Below are positions 61,049-64,000 of a stretch of 64,000 nucleotides of DNA, piece by piece. The stretch is from Tubulanus polymorphus. Its lineage: Eukaryota > Nemertea > Palaeonemertea > Tubulaniformes > Tubulanidae. Where the stretch lies: the NCBI RefSeq assembly GCF_964204645.1, contig NC_134026.1, forward strand, positions 7,575,450 through 7,639,449. Reading direction: 5' to 3'. Numbering within the stretch: position 1 is the first letter of the stretch; the number at the start of each line of letters is the position of its first letter. Position numbers and translations under genes: made by a program. The notes beneath the pieces are model-generated. The model saw only the letters and a program-made list of their open reading frames with translations, was not told the DNA's origin and ran no database searches.

Positions 61049-62065
61049 ATGGATGATGAAAAGTACAGTAACGCGTTCAATGCTTTCAATGCTATGGTCG
61101 GTGACAAAACTAATTTGATTTTGGCTGAAGCGTTCCGTCGCTGTTACAAAGAATGCCGTGCCGCAGAAGACTCCCGTGGATTGAGAATACTGGCAATAGG
61201 TCCCGCTCGTGGACATCTGATTGAAGACGCACTGTTTACAGCCCAGAGTGATATTAGAATTGATCAGTTAGATTGTGTAGAACCAAACACTCATATGTTG
61301 ATTGAACTGAAAGAACGGATGGGTTTACTGGCCAGTAAGTTTGACTTCTCTTTCACCATACACAACCGACACTTCAACTCAGAAGAAAGTCGATCATTTC
61401 TGCCGAATAATTTCTACGATTTGTTATTATTTTCACATGTTCTCTACTATTTTGATGATCCTGGATTCGTTTTGGAAACTGCCTTGTACCAACTGGCACA
61501 TTGCGACGGAATGGCTTTCATCGCTTACGATAATAATTCTCAAGCAATGGTTCTAATACGGGATGAAGTAGCGAATATTTTGTCTAAATCCAGTGTCTTG
61601 TGTGACGATGAATCAAGACCGCAGTCGATATCGTGCACATCACCGCTCACGGCACCGAACACGGCACCGGACACGTCACCGGACACGACAACGGACACAT
61701 CGAACACAACACCGGTCATGGCACACGAGACGTCACCGCACACAAAAATTGTCCAATATGACATCTGTGGTATTATCAAGAAGACAAAAACACGTATTAT
61801 ATGTCATGAGTCCTCGAGAACGGGTACAGCCATTCAATTAGCCCTGAAACCAGTCCGCCCGTGTATTAGTGAATTCGATAAATTCATCCGGAAGATGTCG
61901 GACGATATGCTGTCGTTTGTAGCGCAAACTGACATCACTGAATTAGCAGATGATACCCGGGAGTATATACAGAACATCGTGCGTAAATATACAGTTGAAC
62001 ATCAGGGAATTAATGTGCTCGGTGAATCAACAGAAACATTCCTCATAGCTAGAATCAAGACCTAG
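61049..62065 (+). CDS. Histamine N-methyltransferase-like SAM-dependent methyltransferase 1
   Basis: Intronless, 338 aa from the ATG at 61049 (upstream in-frame TTG ignored; the paralogue starts at the equivalent place). Class I Rossmann methyltransferase: motif I ILAIGPARG at about 47-55, acidic motif II CVEP with E78 (the SAM-ribose position), then LPNNFYDLLLFSHVLYYFDD (119-138), like the MLYYV-x-D region of HNMT. By analogy it would methylate histamine or another small amine in the cytosol; the substrate is inferred. Residues about 195-232 form a Thr/Pro/Ser/Asp repeat (APNTAPDTSPDTTTDTS) absent from the neighbour at 62958 and from human HNMT (292 aa). The central part is nearly identical to that neighbour; the C-terminal third diverges. 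Confidence 0.8.
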   Translation: MDDEKYSNAFNAFNAMVGDKTNLILAEAFRRCYKECRAAEDSRGLRILAIGPARGHLIEDALFTAQSDIRIDQLDCVEPNTHMLIELKERMGLLASKFDFSFTIHNRHFNSEESRSFLPNNFYDLLLFSHVLYYFDDPGFVLETALYQLAHCDGMAFIAYDNNSQAMVLIRDEVANILSKSSVLCDDESRPQSISCTSPLTAPNTAPDTSPDTTTDTSNTTPVMAHETSPHTKIVQYDICGIIKKTKTRIICHESSRTGTAIQLALKPVRPCISEFDKFIRKMSDDMLSFVAQTDITELADDTREYIQNIVRKYTVEHQGINVLGESTETFLIARIKT

Positions 62066-62603
62066 TGTGAGGACTTGGCAGTGTTGCTGTGGCGAGCGAA
62101 GATCAACTCAGGAATTCCCCATCCGCAGTCCAGATAAGGACCCGTCACCGTGGCAGTGGCAGCAACAAAATGTACTTGAGATATTGCTGTCAAACGCAGT
62201 CTCAAATGTTTTGTGACTTTCTCAAAATGTATCAAAAATTTAAGTAATTTTTAGTTCATAAGTCTTCAAATATTCAAAAATGAACAGTTAAAAATTGTTG
62301 AAACATGTCGACTCAGCCGTAAAATCAACCCATTCACAGTCCCGAATGTGGGATCATGTCGGGCTTTAGAGAACATAATGCCCCCGAGGTCTTCACATTT
62401 ACAGATAAGATTATGTAAGCGTGTCGCGCGTTACACCGGATAGGCACACAATAGAAATATGAGCCGCACGTTCATTTGATCATCACCAATTAAGAGGACC
62501 GCTATTGTGAAAATTGACTGCGGGAGGAATATTCCTCCCAAGGTCAAACGAAGAGAATTTGACCTTCAGTTCTGATATTCAAAGTATCGACTTCGGAATA
62601 TAT

Positions 62604-62662
62604 GTATTTGTGATCGACAGTACAACCATTGACTCAATGGTTGTACTGTCGATCACAAATAC
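62604..62662. repeat. Perfect inverted repeat, 29-bp arms, 1-nt spacer
   Basis: The arm beginning GTATTTGTGATCGACAGTAC (62604-62632) and its exact reverse complement (62634-62662) surround a single C. It lies between the two methyltransferase genes. No matching palindrome elsewhere in the window. No terminator-like T run, and far from either stop codon. Confidence 0.95.
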
Positions 62663-62957
62663 AGCAGTATAGTCAGTCAGTCAGTATTGATTAGGTTTTA
62701 TTTCTACACCGATGACCCACATTTAGCAGCAGAAATTGGAAAAATACATACAATATACTTTAGCTTTTACTATGCTTTTGCTACGTTTTACACGCTGTAT
62801 TGTTGATATAAGTTAAAAATACATAAAATGCAATTTGAAAGCTGCCACGCGGTACTACATATTGTATACATAGTCAACTGCACAACCGGTAAACAGTCTA
62901 CCACCACAAGACTAATTCTATCTGCGTACTTTTCCAAGTGGATGCATAATAGTGGAA

Positions 62958-63872
62958 ATGAATGATAGCAACTACAGCCAAGCTTTTAACGTTTTCCGAA
63001 ATTTCTCTAGTGGATTTCTAGGATATTCGGTAAATGGAAAATGTAATAAACTGGCTGAAGCGTTCCGTCGCTGTTACAAAGAATGCCGTGCCGTAGAAGA
63101 CTCCCGTGGATTGAGAATACTGGCAATAGGTCCCGCTCGTGGACATCTGATTGAAGACGCACTGTTTACAGCTTGGAGTGATATTAGAATTGATCGGTTA
63201 GATTGTGTAGAACCAAACACTCATATGTTGATTGAACTGAAAGAACGGATGGGTTTACTGGCCAGTAAGTTTGACTTCTCTTACACCATACACAACCGAC
63301 ACTTCAACTCAGAAGAAAGTCGATCATTTCTGCCGAATAATTTCTACGATTTGTTGGTATTTTCACATGTTCTCTACTATTTTGATGATCCTGGATTCGT
63401 TTTGGAAACTGCCTTGCACGAACTGGCACACAGTAACGGAAGGGCATACACTTCGCTGCATGTGAATAGCAAGTCTACTGAACTAATGCGTGATGAATTC
63501 AAACATATTATACCATCTCAAACGACTGACGAATCGCCACCTAACAGAAACAAAAAAGAATTGTCGATTCTTGACATTCTGGCCGGGACTAAGACTCGAA
63601 TTGTCTCTAAGGAAACAGTGATATACGGTGTTATTTTACATTTAGCGTTGGAACCTGGTGGAGTTTGTATCAGTGAATTCGATAAACAGATTCACCACAT
63701 GGCGGACGGGCTGTTGTCTTATGAAACACAAATGGATATCGAAGATATCGGCAAACTGCCAGGTGAAACGAGAAACAAAATTCAAAATATTATTCGTAAA
63801 TATTCGGTAGATTGTTACGGTTTTCCGATAATTCCCGAACCAACTGAAATAGCACTTATAGCGAGAGAATAA
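62958..63872 (+). CDS. Histamine N-methyltransferase-like SAM-dependent methyltransferase 2
   Basis: Intronless, 304 aa from the ATG at 62958 (MNDSNYSQAF). Same fold and motifs as the neighbour at 61049: ILAIGPARG, CVEPNTHM, LPNNFYDLLVFSHVLYYFDD. Length is close to human HNMT. It lacks the Thr/Pro-rich insert. The C-terminal part (LDILAGTKTRIVSKETVIYG, EFDKQIHHMADGLLSYETQM) is alignable with the neighbour but much more diverged than the core. Substrate is inferred from family resemblance only. Downstream sequence to the window end shows no further gene. Confidence 0.82.
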   Translation: MNDSNYSQAFNVFRNFSSGFLGYSVNGKCNKLAEAFRRCYKECRAVEDSRGLRILAIGPARGHLIEDALFTAWSDIRIDRLDCVEPNTHMLIELKERMGLLASKFDFSYTIHNRHFNSEESRSFLPNNFYDLLVFSHVLYYFDDPGFVLETALHELAHSNGRAYTSLHVNSKSTELMRDEFKHIIPSQTTDESPPNRNKKELSILDILAGTKTRIVSKETVIYGVILHLALEPGGVCISEFDKQIHHMADGLLSYETQMDIEDIGKLPGETRNKIQNIIRKYSVDCYGFPIIPEPTEIALIARE

Positions 63873-64000
63873 TCGCCGCCATTTTGTTTTTGTTTCCATA
63901 TTGCTCTTTTTTATTTAATTTATGGGACTGGTTTGATGTACATAAAAGGTTATCAGCATATTTAGAAACATGTTCATTTGCAAGATTGTTACGATGTAAT

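Noticed and set aside
61540-61841. Frames on both strands across the Thr/Pro-rich insert
   Set aside because: Shadows of the methyltransferase minisatellite in other frames.

Overview
The window is animal nuclear DNA, AT-rich and full of repeats. Several genes are split by GT-AG introns. There are eukaryotic initiator tRNA genes, a DM-domain gene, type II membrane gamma-glutamyltransferases, intronless rhodopsin-like receptors, and LINE and Penelope-like debris. The mixture fits a marine invertebrate, most likely a lophotrochozoan; I cannot name the species.

Layout. (1) 0-11 kb: two tandem, near-identical intronless GPCR genes on the minus strand in a segmental duplication of about 3.8 kb, followed by minisatellites, dispersed repeats and a truncated LINE end. 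(2) 11-19 kb: a two-exon doublesex/mab-3-related gene (dmrta2-like: DM domain in exon 1, DMA domain in exon 2, intron about 5.9 kb, minus strand). One tRNA-Gln(UUG) lies in its intron and an identical one just past its 3' end. (3) 19-25 kb: intergenic, with one weak candidate gene. (4) 25.7-36.9 kb: gamma-glutamyltransferase gene A (minus, 13 coding exons, 666 aa). Its introns hold two initiator tRNA-Met genes, a 65-bp satellite array of about 64 copies that begins at a splice donor, a 436-bp tandem duplication and a hammerhead-ribozyme-like Penelope remnant. (5) 37-44 kb: a cluster of related intronless GPCRs (two intact, one with a single in-frame stop, several relics). (6) 45.9-52.4 kb: gamma-glutamyltransferase gene B (minus, 12 coding exons, 585 aa), whose exon lengths and phases match gene A. 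(7) 52-60 kb: intergenic sequence, then a GPCR pseudogene split by a 766-bp inverted-repeat element. (8) 61-64 kb: two tandem intronless histamine N-methyltransferase-like genes sharing a near-identical central tract.

Functionally this is a DMRT transcription factor beside an expanding neighbourhood of membrane receptors, surface gamma-glutamyl enzymes and small-molecule methyltransferases. GPCR relics lie beside GGT 3'-exon remnants, and one lies inside a GGT B intron, so the two families appear to have been shuffled together by segmental duplication. A joint chemosensory or ligand-processing role is only an inference. Exon coordinates were assembled by hand from reading frames, splice consensus and phase; both GGT models and the DMRT model keep an open frame throughout.
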